The position numbers and the translations under genes were made by a program. From NCBI GenBank assembly GCA_023387735.1, contig JAEWHP010000003.1:62001-126000 (forward strand): a DNA stretch of 64,000 nt, written 5' to 3'. The notes beneath the pieces were generated by a model. That model was not told the origin of the DNA and did not search any database. It saw nothing but the letters and a program-made list of their open reading frames with translations. The stretch is from Pseudomonadota bacterium. Its GTDB lineage: Bacteria > Pseudomonadota > Alphaproteobacteria > Rhizobiales > Xanthobacteraceae. Below, piece after piece: positions 46,672 through 55,363 of the stretch (positions are counted from its first letter, which is position 1; each line of letters starts with the position of its first letter).

Positions 46672-46878
46672 ATGTCGGTTGAGGATGCCATGACATACGC
46701 CATTCACGCATCGAGAAACGGACAAAGCGTTGTCACTATTCGCATCAACCCTGTTGCCGCTGTCGACAAGGCTCGCCTGCTTAAACGCCTTGGTTGGCGG
46801 GTTCACATTACAGACTCGGCTGGCCACCAGTTTGGCCCATCTGACTTTTGTCTGCTTCTTGATCGAGAGACAGCTTAA
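46672..46878 (+). CDS. Small hypothetical protein
   Basis: A 68-residue protein (or 62 if the inner ATG at 46690 is used, giving MTYAIHASRNGQSVVTIR). VDKARLLKRLGWRVHITDSAGHQFGP is the conserved-looking centre; I recall similar orphan proteins scattered in Bradyrhizobium genomes. Function unknown. It lies in the island, in the same direction as the ABC genes, 63 bases after them. Confidence 0.55.
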   Translation: MSVEDAMTYAIHASRNGQSVVTIRINPVAAVDKARLLKRLGWRVHITDSAGHQFGPSDFCLLLDRETA

Positions 46879-46960
46879 GGGCCTATAACCACAATATCCT
46901 CTGTCACGATGAGAACGTAACCGGACCTGCCCGGCTAGTCTCCGCGGTATATGGGCGACC

Positions 46961-47191
46961 TCACTGGGCGTCGCGACCTTGCTTTTCTGCCTTTGATGCG
47001 GCGTCTTTCATGCCAATTAGGATTAGGATCCATTCCCCCGCATTATGAAACTGCGCCCAAAGAACCCATTGCTGCTGCCCGTTATCGAGAAAGCGGAGGT
47101 GCCCAGCATGACCTTCATCGCGGGTTTCGGCCACGACTGCCTGCCTGCTACTCACAGCGCTTTTAAACGTTTGTCCAACTACAAACCGCAT
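46961..47191 (-). CDS. Small hypothetical protein, beta-rich
   Basis: A 76-residue frame starting MRFVVGQTFKSAVSSRQAVV, with ETRDEGHAGHLRFLDNGQQQWVLW and FHNAGEWILI. The VGQ...VVA..DEG..G.LRF.D pattern resembles small proteins seen in many bradyrhizobia, which is the only support. It overlaps the 3' end of the broken fkbM by 29 bases. Start context is weak. Confidence 0.4.
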   Translation of the reverse strand: MRFVVGQTFKSAVSSRQAVVAETRDEGHAGHLRFLDNGQQQWVLWAQFHNAGEWILILIGMKDAASKAEKQGRDAQ

Positions 47192-47958
47192 CGTCCCTCC
47201 TCCAATAAATATTGCATATCCAAGTAATCTCGTTGATGCGGGACACTGGGCTGCCCAAGGGCATTACTTGTCCCTCGAGATCATCTACATAATAGAGCGC
47301 GTAGCCCGTAAGCAGCTCGCTCACTGATCGCTCATTGGCGCCGCATTCGGAGAGCGTGAGCGGATTGTATTCTATGAGAATAGGAGGTCTGTCACTCCCC
47401 GAGAGCAGCCCCGATGCGCCGCGCAAGACGGCCACTTCGCTGCCTTCGACGTCGATCTTTAAAAGCGCGGGACGAACACCTTTCAGCGAACAGAATGCAT
47501 CCAGCGTAGCTCCCTGCGCATAAGAGAGCTTGTCGCCCACCCGCGGGTTGAGCCCACCCGGCGTGATCTGAGCGTAGAGGGAATTCGCTAGGAATAACTG
47601 AGGCACACTTGGCCCGGTTCATCAACAACGGCGGCTGCTATGGGTTTAACCTGGTCATGCAAGCCGAGGGCTTGTACGGATTGGACAAGTTTGGCGAACG
47701 TTGTCGGCGCCCCTCCGAAATTTCGTCGCCACATTTGACGCAATGGCCAGCGCCGACATCCACAATCGGCTCCAGCGAAAGGTCGCCCCCCAGTTCCGCC
47801 TTCAGATGCTCCTGAATGCGTGAATGATCCAGTCCTGGAATGGCACCCCATGCAGCTTTCGAGGCGGATGACTTGGCGATTTGATCTGGAATATGCGTTG
47901 GACGACGGCTCAGTAGCCTCGCTCGCTGCTTGAGCTCCTCAGCACCGAAGCCGCGCAT
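47163..47958 (-). pseudogene. FkbM-family methyltransferase, broken
   Basis: Three frames together give one FkbM protein. Frame one runs from an ATG at 47958 (MRGFGAEELKQRARLL) through EPIVDVGAGHC. Frame two carries APTTFAKLVQSVQALGLHDQV and AAAVVDEPGQV to about 47590. Frame three carries LLKIDVEGSEVAVLRGASGLL to the stop at 47163. About 15 residues between VDVGAG and the second frame are also missing. At least two frameshifts and a deletion make it non-functional. Such enzymes O-methylate sugars or other small molecules. Confidence 0.75.
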
Positions 47959-48091
47959 TGTCCGCCGCAGATTTTCTTCGCGCGAAGCGTGTTGAGCGCA
48001 TGTCAAACCCTGCCGAAAGATTGTTGGCGCGAGACGCAAACTGACTGCCCGGGGACGACGCTGAACTTCAAACGACGATGGGAGAAGAACA

Positions 48092-48247
48092 ATGCCGCGG
48101 CGTCCGGCCAAGGTTACACAAGCAGACATTGCCCGCGCGATCCGCGCCGCCAAGGAGGCGGGTGCGCACGAGGTCACCGTTGACGGTAATGGCGTTATTC
48201 GGATCGCGCTGACGACAGGCTCCGCCTCAATCGCGCCAAAAAAATAG
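48092..48247 (+). CDS. 51-residue integrase-companion protein
   Basis: ATG at 48092 to TAG at 48247, with GGGAGAAGAACA upstream as a good ribosome site. It reads MPRRPAKVTQADIARAIRAA, then AHEVTVDGNGVIRIAL and ends APKK. Proteins with this 'PAkvTQADIaRAirAAkeaGa' layout commonly precede tyrosine integrases in bradyrhizobial islands, as I recall. Small basic character suggests DNA binding, perhaps a recombination directionality role (inference). It is 135 bases before the integrase. Confidence 0.65.
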   Translation: MPRRPAKVTQADIARAIRAAKEAGAHEVTVDGNGVIRIALTTGSASIAPKK

Positions 48248-48357
48248 TCCTGACGCATGGGCGCCGTCAGAAGCGCTGCAGCGTTATCTGAACGGCACCG
48301 AAAGTGGTTGAAATGCACCTTATCGATTGATGCGGAGTCACGGCATCAATAGACTCC

Positions 48358-48388
48358 AAGCATTGGTAACTGGAGCAGACCAATGCTT
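48358..48388 (+). promoter_or_regulatory. Inverted repeat over the integrase start
   Basis: AAGCATTGGT (48358-48367) and ACCAATGCTT (48379-48388) are perfect 10-bp arms with an 11-base loop. The loop holds CTGGAGCAG, the likely ribosome site, and the right arm holds the ATG at 48383. In mRNA this would hide the start codon; as DNA it could be an operator or a recombinase site. Confidence 0.5.
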
Positions 48389-49798
48389 GACGCCAGACAA
48401 CGCGATCCCCGCGCGCCTGGGGATCGGAGAATGTATCTCTACTTCAACTATTCCGAATCCGGCTCGCTGCGCTGGTACGTGAAGGTGAGCCGCAAGGGTC
48501 GCAGGATCGGGATAAGCGCGGAGTACGGAACGCCAGGGTTCGACGCTGCGTACGAAGCAGGCGTCGCAGCGCTGGGAGGGGTAACTCGCATGCGTCGCGT
48601 CAAAAGCATTGTGAAGCCGGAAAAGCCCGAGCGCCGCTATCTGTACGTCGACGTCAGCCAACGCGGCCAGCGTCCGCCACTACGTGCAACTGCGCAACAA
48701 GTTGCCGAAGATCCGGATCAGGGCCCAGGTCGGTACGCCCGAGTTCGACGCCGAAGTCGATGCCGCGATCGCCGCACAGATCGCGCTGTACGGCAACGAG
48801 GGCGATTACATCCGTGCGCAGAAACAGCGTAGCGAGGAGCGCCCTGCCCTGCTGACGACGCCGGCGCACCCCGGTTCAGTGCGCTGGTACTGGAACGGCT
48901 ACAAGCAGAGTACCACTGGCTTGGCGATCTCAGTGTTGGCCATCAGGGTCTGGCGGACTCGATCCGGCTTCAGCGCGCGGGGCTGATCGAGAGCCTGTTG
49001 CCGGAAAACGGGGAAAAGCCGTTTGCGGTGCTGACCCGCAAGGTCATCAAGGCGGAAATGACGGCACGCACGCCATCTCAGACTGGCAACTTGCTGTCAG
49101 CGCTCCGCGGGATGATCCGCTGGATGGTCGACGAGGGCCACCTCAACGAGGACGACGATCCGACGATCGGCGTTCGCTCCGGCAAGGCGAAGGCCTCACG
49201 CGAGAGCGGCGGGTTCTTGCCATGGACTGAGGAGGACTTGGCCATGTATCGAGCCAAATGGGCGCTCGGCACTGAGGCGCGACTGATGTTCGATATCCTG
49301 CACTACACCTTTTTGCGGCTCGGCGACGCGCATCGCTTCGGGCCGCCGCATCTGCGCCAAATCGTGCGGAAAATGGCCGTGCAGATCGCGACCGAGAAGA
49401 GCCGCGGCAACACCACCGTCACGGTTCCCGTGCACCCGCAGTTTGCGGAAAGCCTGCGGGCCGCGCGTGCGGCAGGCATCATCAGCGCCGAGGTCTTCGC
49501 CGGCAAGAAGCTGAGAGGGCGCGTGCTGCCGATGAACAAGAAAGCGTGGGCAATGAAGTTCAAGAAATACGCGGTGCTGGCTGGTGTCAATGAGCCGAAG
49601 AAGAGCTGCCATGGCGTACGCAAGGCCCGCGCCGAGGTCGCGGCTTATGCCGACTGCACTGAGAGCCAGATGATGGCGATGTTCGGTGGGACCGACCCCA
49701 AACTGCCTGCGCATTACATCGCACAGGCCAACCGCGAGAAGCTTGGAATCAGCGGCATGGAAGATCGTGGCGTTCGATCAGTGCCAGTCACTGGATGA
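48383..49798 (+). pseudogene. Tyrosine integrase with two frameshifts
   Basis: Three frames join into a phage-type integrase. The first carries MYLYFNYSESGSLRWYV to about 48667. An extra C there moves it to the second frame (VRHYVQLRNKLPKIRI, then GSVRWYWNGYKQS). Near 48915-48922 a missing base moves it to the third, which carries WLGDLSVGHQGLADSI and the catalytic domain. That domain has TFLRLGDA (Arg), SCHGVRKARAEV (His/Arg box) and PAHYIAQANREK (nucleophile Tyr). The catalytic half is open to 49798. It points at the 3' end of tRNA-Leu, as island integrases do. Confidence 0.82.
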
Positions 49799-49916
49799 TT
49801 TCATGGGAGTGCCGGAGCCGAACAACACGGGAACGCCACCCGCGAACGGAGTGGTAACATTCCTGGGTAACATGCGAAAAAAAAGCTTAACTAAATCAAC
49901 GACAAACGTGGATTTT

Positions 49917-50001
49917 TGGTGCGCTCGGAGGGACTCGAACCCCCACGATTTTACTCACTGCCACCTCAAGGCAGCGCGTCTACCAATTCCGCCACGAGCG
50001 C
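49917..50001 (-). tRNA. tRNA-Leu(GAG)
   Basis: Read on the minus strand from 50001: acceptor GCGCTCG pairs with CGAGCGC before the A discriminator and an encoded CCA (plus-strand TGG at 49917-49919). The anticodon stem CTGCC/GGCAG encloses a loop with GAG. T-arm GGGGGTTCGAGTCCC. A long variable arm fits leucine tRNA. Its 3' end faces the integrase and is the probable island attachment site. Confidence 0.95.
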
Positions 50002-50097
50002 TTGGGATACCGGCTGGATGGATGCCGTCCGCCGGATCAACGGCGCCGATGTAACAAATCGGAGATGGAGGGACAAGGCAGTTTTGCGCGCCGATAA

Positions 50098-50340
50098 CTA
50101 CCTGACATCAGGGGATTTCGGCAGCATTTGCTTGACTTCGACCGCGATCCGGTTGCGATCGACCAGCACGACGCCGGAAGCCACCGGCAGGTTGTTGGCG
50201 AGGATCTTGACCTCGTCGGCCTCGGTGGCGTCCAGTTCGATGATGGCGCCGCGGGAGAGCCGCATCACCTGGTGGATGGGCATGGTCGTGGTGCCGAGCA
50301 CCACCATGAGATCGACGCTGACTTTATCGAGGGTCGCCAC
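50098..50340 (-). CDS. fliN: FliN-like flagellar motor switch protein
   Basis: An 80-residue protein made almost wholly of the SpoA/FliN C-terminal domain: VSVDLMVVLGTTTMPIHQVMRL, SRGAIIELD, and VLVDRNRIAVEV. FliN forms the lower C-ring with FliM and FliG and binds CheY. Short forms like this occur in alphaproteobacteria; no other flagellar genes adjoin, so a type III-like alternative cannot be excluded. Confidence 0.75.
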   Translation of the reverse strand: MATLDKVSVDLMVVLGTTTMPIHQVMRLSRGAIIELDATEADEVKILANNLPVASGVVLVDRNRIAVEVKQMLPKSPDVR

Positions 50341-50403
50341 TTCTGAACCGCCAAACGGGGACTAGATTATCCTGGTTCCACCTGACCACGTTATGGTTAG
50401 CCA

Positions 50404-51132
50404 ATGGTTAATGACCGCCAAAGCCTTGATTTGACGACCTTTGCGCAGCCCGAGGGCGGCGGCGAGGTGGAATGGCGGATTGCGGCGAATCCGGTCCCCT
50501 ACCCCGAGGCCGTCGCCGAAATGGAGGCCCGCGCGGCCGATATCGCCGACCGCAAAGCTCCCGAACTGGTGTGGCTGCTCGAGCATCCGCCGCTCTACAC
50601 CTCGGGCACCAGCGGCAGGCAGGACGACCTGCTCGACCCGCGCTTCCCGATGTTCACCACAGGCCGCGGCGGGCAGCTCACCTATCACGGTCCCGGCCAG
50701 CGGGTGGCCTATGTGATGCTCGACCTGAAGCGGCGGCGGCCGGACGTGCGCGCCTATGTCGCCAGCCTGGAAGAATGGATCATCCGCACGCTCGACGCCT
50801 TCAACGTCCGCGGCGAGCGACGCGAGGATCGCGTCGGCGTCTGGGTCCGGCGGCCCGACAAGGGCGCCGGCCATGAAGACAAGATCGCGGCAATCGGCGT
50901 CCGCCTGCGGCGCTGGGTGTCGTTCCACGGCATCGCCATCAATGTCGAACCGGACCTGTCGCATTTTTCCGCGATCGTGCCCTGCGGCGTCGCCGATCCA
51001 CGCTATGGCGTCACCTCGCTGGTCGATCTCGGCCTGCCGGTGACGATAGTCGACGTCGATGTCGCGCTGCGGCAGGCATTCGAGCACGTGTTCGGCGCGA
51101 CGGGTGTGCGGCTGCCGGAAGCGACGGCCTAG
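50404..51132 (+). CDS. lipB: Octanoyl-[ACP]:protein octanoyltransferase
   Basis: A 242-residue enzyme of lipoate synthesis that moves octanoate from ACP to E2 and H proteins. TSGRGGQLTYHGPGQRVAY-type motif (TGRGGQLTYHGPGQ), KIAAIGVRLRRWVSFHG with the catalytic Lys, and CGVADPRYGVTSL with the catalytic Cys are all seen. Length is normal. Divergent from the fliN-like gene by 63 bases. Confidence 0.95.
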   Translation: MVNDRQSLDLTTFAQPEGGGEVEWRIAANPVPYPEAVAEMEARAADIADRKAPELVWLLEHPPLYTSGTSGRQDDLLDPRFPMFTTGRGGQLTYHGPGQRVAYVMLDLKRRRPDVRAYVASLEEWIIRTLDAFNVRGERREDRVGVWVRRPDKGAGHEDKIAAIGVRLRRWVSFHGIAINVEPDLSHFSAIVPCGVADPRYGVTSLVDLGLPVTIVDVDVALRQAFEHVFGATGVRLPEATA

Positions 51133-51233
51133 GAGCGCGGCCTGCCCTTTATGTGCCCGCCCGGCAAAAAAATCGGGAAACCGTGGAACCAATCAGCCCT
51201 TCCCGCGTTTCCGCCAGTTAAACAGGCAGTCGG

Positions 51234-52757
51234 ATGGTCAGGAAAGACGAGCAACAACAACGGGATCTGTTCGAGAGCGAACGAAATTTCCGACTTCTGG
51301 TTGAAAATGTTGCCGACTACGCGCTCTACATGCTGGACCCGACCGGCATCATCACGAGCTGGAATATCGGCGGCCAACGGATCAAGGGCTACGCGCCCGG
51401 CGAAATCATCGGGCAGCACTTTTCCCGCTTCTATACCGAAATCGACCGCGCCAACGGCAAGCCGCTGCGCGCGCTGGGAATTGCCACGGACCACGGCCGG
51501 TACGAAGAGGAAGGCTGGCGCGTGCGCAAGGACGGCACCTTCTTCTGGGCCAGCGTCGTCATCGACCCGATCTACGAAGACGGCAAGCTCGTCGGCTTCG
51601 CCAAGATCACCCGCGACATCACCGAACGCCGTGAGGCGCAGCTCAAGCTCGAGCAGATGCAGCAACAGCTTGCGGAGTCGCAGAAGCTCGACGCGCTCGG
51701 CCAGTTGACCGGCGGCGTAGCGCACGATTTCAACAACCTGCTCATGATCATCAGCGGCAGTCTCCACACGCTGAAAAAGGGCATGGACGACGATCCGAAG
51801 CGCGCGCGCGCCATATCGGCGATTGAAACGGCGACCCAGCGCGGCGCTGCCCTCACCAACCAGTTGCTGACCTTTGCGCGGCGGCAGAGCGTCAATCCGC
51901 AGGCCGTCGACATCTGCGAACGCATCAATGCGATGCGCGAGGTGCTCCAGACCGGTGTCGGCAGCGCGATAACGCTGCAACTCGACATCGACGAGCGTGT
52001 CTGGCCCGCGATGGTCGATGTCGCCGAGTTCGAGACGGCGCTGGTCAATCTCGTCATCAATGCGCGCGACGCCATGGCCGCCGGCGGCACGATCACCGTT
52101 TCAGCCCGTAATGAGGCGCTCCGTGAAGAAACCAGGGCCGGCGAGTATGTCGCGGTCTCGGTGGAAGACACCGGCGTGGGCATCGCCCCCGATGTGCTCG
52201 GCAAGATCTTCGATCCTTTCTTCACCACCAAGCCGATCGGCAAGGGCACAGGGCTGGGGCTCTCGCAGGTTCACGGCTTCGCCCACCAGGCCGGCGGCAC
52301 GATCAGGGTCGACAGCGAACTCGGCAAGGGCACCACGATCACGATGCTGCTCCCGCGCAAGGATGATTTTGCGCGGGTCGAGAAAGTCGATGCCGTCGAA
52401 TCCGGCGGCAGCGGCACGGTATTGCTGGTCGAAGACAATCCTGATGTCGCGATCGTCAGCGCCAATCTGCTGGAACAGCTCGGCTATACCGTCCGCAGGG
52501 TCGAAAACGCCGAGGCGGCGCTCCGGGAAATCGAACTCGACGGAATTGACCTCGTGTTTTCCGATATCGTGATGCCTGGCAAGATGGACGGCCTCAGCCT
52601 CGCCCGCCATCTGAGGGCGACCCGGCCGGGGCTGCCTATCCTGCTGGCGAGCGGCTACAGCGACGCCGCGATCAACGTGCGCGGCGATTTTCCAATCCTG
52701 CGCAAGCCCTACGAGATCCACCAGCTCAGCCAGGCGATCGCGAAGCTGACGCGGTGA
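51234..52757 (+). CDS. PAS-domain hybrid histidine kinase
   Basis: A 507-residue soluble kinase. PAS at about 15-135 (FRLLVENVADYALYMLDP, GWRVRKDGTFFWA); HisKA with LTGGVAHDFNNLL (phospho-His) at about 160; HATPase with NLVINARDAM (N box), DTGVGI (G1) and GKGTGLGLSQV (G2); C-terminal receiver with VLLVEDNPD, FSDIVMPG (phospho-Asp) and LRKPYE (Lys). No membrane helix, so the signal is cytoplasmic. The paralog at 59732 has the same end layout. Confidence 0.92.
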   Translation: MVRKDEQQQRDLFESERNFRLLVENVADYALYMLDPTGIITSWNIGGQRIKGYAPGEIIGQHFSRFYTEIDRANGKPLRALGIATDHGRYEEEGWRVRKDGTFFWASVVIDPIYEDGKLVGFAKITRDITERREAQLKLEQMQQQLAESQKLDALGQLTGGVAHDFNNLLMIISGSLHTLKKGMDDDPKRARAISAIETATQRGAALTNQLLTFARRQSVNPQAVDICERINAMREVLQTGVGSAITLQLDIDERVWPAMVDVAEFETALVNLVINARDAMAAGGTITVSARNEALREETRAGEYVAVSVEDTGVGIAPDVLGKIFDPFFTTKPIGKGTGLGLSQVHGFAHQAGGTIRVDSELGKGTTITMLLPRKDDFARVEKVDAVESGGSGTVLLVEDNPDVAIVSANLLEQLGYTVRRVENAEAALREIELDGIDLVFSDIVMPGKMDGLSLARHLRATRPGLPILLASGYSDAAINVRGDFPILRKPYEIHQLSQAIAKLTR

Positions 52758-52923
52758 TTGCGCCGCAGATGTTGCGCGAGCCGGTTCCCGCTCCCGGAAC
52801 CCGGCCGCCCCCAACTATTCCGCTTTTTCCCGATCCATTATTAACCGGTTCGGCACCGATCGCCTTTTAAGTTCAGGCGCGTTGCCGGCCAACGGATTCC
52901 GGCATGGCCAGCCAAGGCGAAGA

Positions 52924-54870
52924 ATGTCCGAACAAAACCTCCCAGACACCGGCGAGCCGCCGCGCCGCGTTTCACCCGCTGCGGTGGTCATCGCGTTTGC
53001 GCTGGCGATGACGGCCTGCGTGCTTGGCGTCGTGGCCTGGAAAGCGCTCGATGCCAAGGCGATGACGCTGGCGCGCGGTCAAACCGACATCCAGAACCTG
53101 GCGCACTCGCTGGCCGACCATGCGGCCCATACCATCCAGTCGGCCGATATCGCGATGACCGGTATGGTGGACCTACTGAAGTACCGGCAACCGTTGCCGG
53201 AGCGCTTTAACCGATACCTCGCGGAGACCGTCAACTCGCTGCCTCAGCTGCGCGAGATCGGCGTGCTCGATGCGGGGGGCAACTGGGTATACTCGTCGTT
53301 ACCGGAAACACCCCGGCATAACAATTCCGACCGCCGCTACTTCACCTATCACCGCGACACACCGGGAAGCGCGCTCCGCATCAACGAGCCCATCCAGTCG
53401 CGCCTGACCGGACGGATGACGATCCTCCTGTCGAAGCGCATCGACCGGCAGGACGGCAGCTTCGCCGGCGTCCTTACCGCGGCGATCGACAGCGACTATT
53501 TCAACCGCTTCTACCAGACCTTCCAGCTCGGGCCCGGCGGCAGCATCACTTTGTTGCGCAATGACGGCATCGTGCTGATCCGCTGGCCGATGTCCGACAG
53601 GAGCACAGATCTTTCGGGAACCGACCTGTTTCTCAGGCACCTGAAGGTGACTGCGATCGGTTACTACAAGATCGTCTCCCCCTTCGACGGCATCACAAAA
53701 TTTATCGGCTATGAAGCGACGCCGCATTACCCGACGATCGTCACCGTGGCGATCCCGGAAGACTGGCTGCTGTCTCACTGGTGGAAGACGCTGCGCACCG
53801 ACGCGATCGTTGCGGCCGTACTGCTGTGCACGATCCTGCTGCTGGCCATTGTGCTGTTCGCTCAGCTCCGCTTCCGCATGAAGGCCGAGCGCACGCTGCG
53901 CAAGCGCGAGGCGCACTACCGCCTGCTGGCCAACAACATCGCCGACATCATCATCCTGATCGATGCCCGCAGCCTGCTCCGCTACGTCTCGCAATCCGTC
54001 GAGCCGGTGCTGGGACTGCGCCCGGAAAACCTCGTGGGCAAATCGTGCTTCGACATGATCCATCCCGACGACAGGGAAAGCGTGAGGGCGGCAACGCAGC
54101 GGCTGAACGGAGTCGACACCGTCAGCACCGTCGTGTTTCGAACATACCGTGCCGACGGGACCGTGGCCTGGGTCGAAAGCAAGTTCAAGCTGGCCGCGCA
54201 ACCGAGCGCGCCCGCGCAAACGGAATTCCTCTGCGTCATCCGCGACGTCACCGAACGCAAGCGGATGGAAGACGAATTGAACCAGCTCAACCGCCGCCTC
54301 ACCCAGCTCGCCGCCACCGACGGACTGACCGGGCTGACCAACCGGCGCACCTTCGACGGCTTCCTGCTGCGCCAGTTCGAATCCTGCGACGAGATTTCGG
54401 TGCTTCTGCTCGATATCGACAGCTTCAAGGGTTACAACGACACCTACGGACATCAGGCGGGCGATCGTTGCCTGCAGGCGGTCGCGAAAGTGATCGGGGA
54501 CGCGACCTCAGACACGTCGGGCCTGTCCGCGCGCTACGGCGGCGAGGAATTCGCCGTGGTGCTGCCGGACACCGGGGAAGACGACGCCCTGAAAGTCGCC
54601 GAGGCGATCCGGCTGTACGTTCGCGCGCTGGGCATTCCCAACTCCGCCAGCAGCCGCGGACACATCACGATCAGCGTCGGCGTCGCCTCCCGTACTGACT
54701 CGACCCTCGACGAGTCAGCGTTGGTCGGACAAGCCGACACCGCGCTTTACGAGGCCAAGCGTCTCGGCCGGAACCGCACCGTGGTGTCTTCATCGCTCGA
54801 CCTGCAATATGTCGAGACCGATTCCATTCAGCACGATGGCGAGTTCGCACCCGACGAACCGGTGCGTTAG
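52924..54870 (+). CDS. Membrane Cache-PAS-GGDEF diguanylate cyclase
   Basis: A 648-residue protein. A membrane helix at about 21-40 (VVIAFALAMTACVLGVVAW), then a double-Cache periplasmic sensor (REIGVLDAGGNWVYSS, YFTYHRDTP), a second helix near 300 (AAVLLCTILLLAIVLF) and a PAS region (ADIIILIDARSLLRYVS). It ends in a GGDEF domain: LTNRRTFD, LLLDIDSFKGYND and active-site YGGEEFAVVLP (GGEEF). No inhibitory RxxD site was seen upstream of it. ATG 52924 gives MSEQNL after AAGGCGAAGA. Confidence 0.92.
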   Translation: MSEQNLPDTGEPPRRVSPAAVVIAFALAMTACVLGVVAWKALDAKAMTLARGQTDIQNLAHSLADHAAHTIQSADIAMTGMVDLLKYRQPLPERFNRYLAETVNSLPQLREIGVLDAGGNWVYSSLPETPRHNNSDRRYFTYHRDTPGSALRINEPIQSRLTGRMTILLSKRIDRQDGSFAGVLTAAIDSDYFNRFYQTFQLGPGGSITLLRNDGIVLIRWPMSDRSTDLSGTDLFLRHLKVTAIGYYKIVSPFDGITKFIGYEATPHYPTIVTVAIPEDWLLSHWWKTLRTDAIVAAVLLCTILLLAIVLFAQLRFRMKAERTLRKREAHYRLLANNIADIIILIDARSLLRYVSQSVEPVLGLRPENLVGKSCFDMIHPDDRESVRAATQRLNGVDTVSTVVFRTYRADGTVAWVESKFKLAAQPSAPAQTEFLCVIRDVTERKRMEDELNQLNRRLTQLAATDGLTGLTNRRTFDGFLLRQFESCDEISVLLLDIDSFKGYNDTYGHQAGDRCLQAVAKVIGDATSDTSGLSARYGGEEFAVVLPDTGEDDALKVAEAIRLYVRALGIPNSASSRGHITISVGVASRTDSTLDESALVGQADTALYEAKRLGRNRTVVSSSLDLQYVETDSIQHDGEFAPDEPVR

Positions 54871-54882
54871 GTCCACCAAATC

Positions 54883-55023
54883 CTATCGCGCGCCGGGCCG
54901 CCACGAGAGGTCGTCCGACAGCACGTAGATCGTTATCGCGGCCAGGCACATCACGATCCCGATCCAGAACATCGGCGAATGGTGGATCCGTCTCCAGTCG
55001 CGTCCGGTATCTTGCGGCTTCAT
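54883..55023 (-). CDS. 46-residue single-pass membrane protein
   Basis: Too short for usual gene calling. MKPQDTGRDWRRIHHSPMFW leads into the helix IGIVMCLAAITIYVLSDDL and ends SWRPGAR. Polar Arg-rich start, one helix, short acidic end. Similar tiny proteins with SPMFWIG..LC.AAI.IYVLSDDLSWRP occur in bradyrhizobia, as I recall. Function unknown. Confidence 0.6.
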   Translation of the reverse strand: MKPQDTGRDWRRIHHSPMFWIGIVMCLAAITIYVLSDDLSWRPGAR

Positions 55024-55062
55024 TCAGTTCACCTCGCGTAGCGCTTCAGCCATGGATGGCGC

Positions 55063-55362
55063 TCATATCGTGGGCAGCACGGAAAACCCCTCCCCGGCCT
55101 GCCGGAGATTCAGCATGTCGGGATTGCCGGCTTCGTCCTGGACGGCCTCGACCCGCGCCGATGACGGACCCTGGCGGCACGCCGCGATCATGGCGACCAC
55201 CGTCGCTGCGGGCCCGGCGAACACCGCCTCGACGCGGCCGTCGCGCCGGTTGCGCACCCAGCCCTCGAGCTTCCGCGTCCGCGCCTCGTGATCGACAAAG
55301 GCGCGATAGCCGACGCCCTGCACCCGGCCCCTTATCGTGACGTGGCGGATCGAGTCGCTCAT
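55063..55362 (-). CDS. acyP: Acylphosphatase
   Basis: A 99-residue enzyme that cleaves carboxyl-phosphate bonds. The anion-binding loop VTIRGRVQGVGYRAFVD with the catalytic Arg, and GWVRNRRDGRVEAVFAG with the catalytic Asn are complete. It lies 1 base before the next gene's stop, on the same strand. Confidence 0.94.
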   Translation of the reverse strand: MSDSIRHVTIRGRVQGVGYRAFVDHEARTRKLEGWVRNRRDGRVEAVFAGPAATVVAMIAACRQGPSSARVEAVQDEAGNPDMLNLRQAGEGFSVLPTI

Positions 55363-55363
55363 G

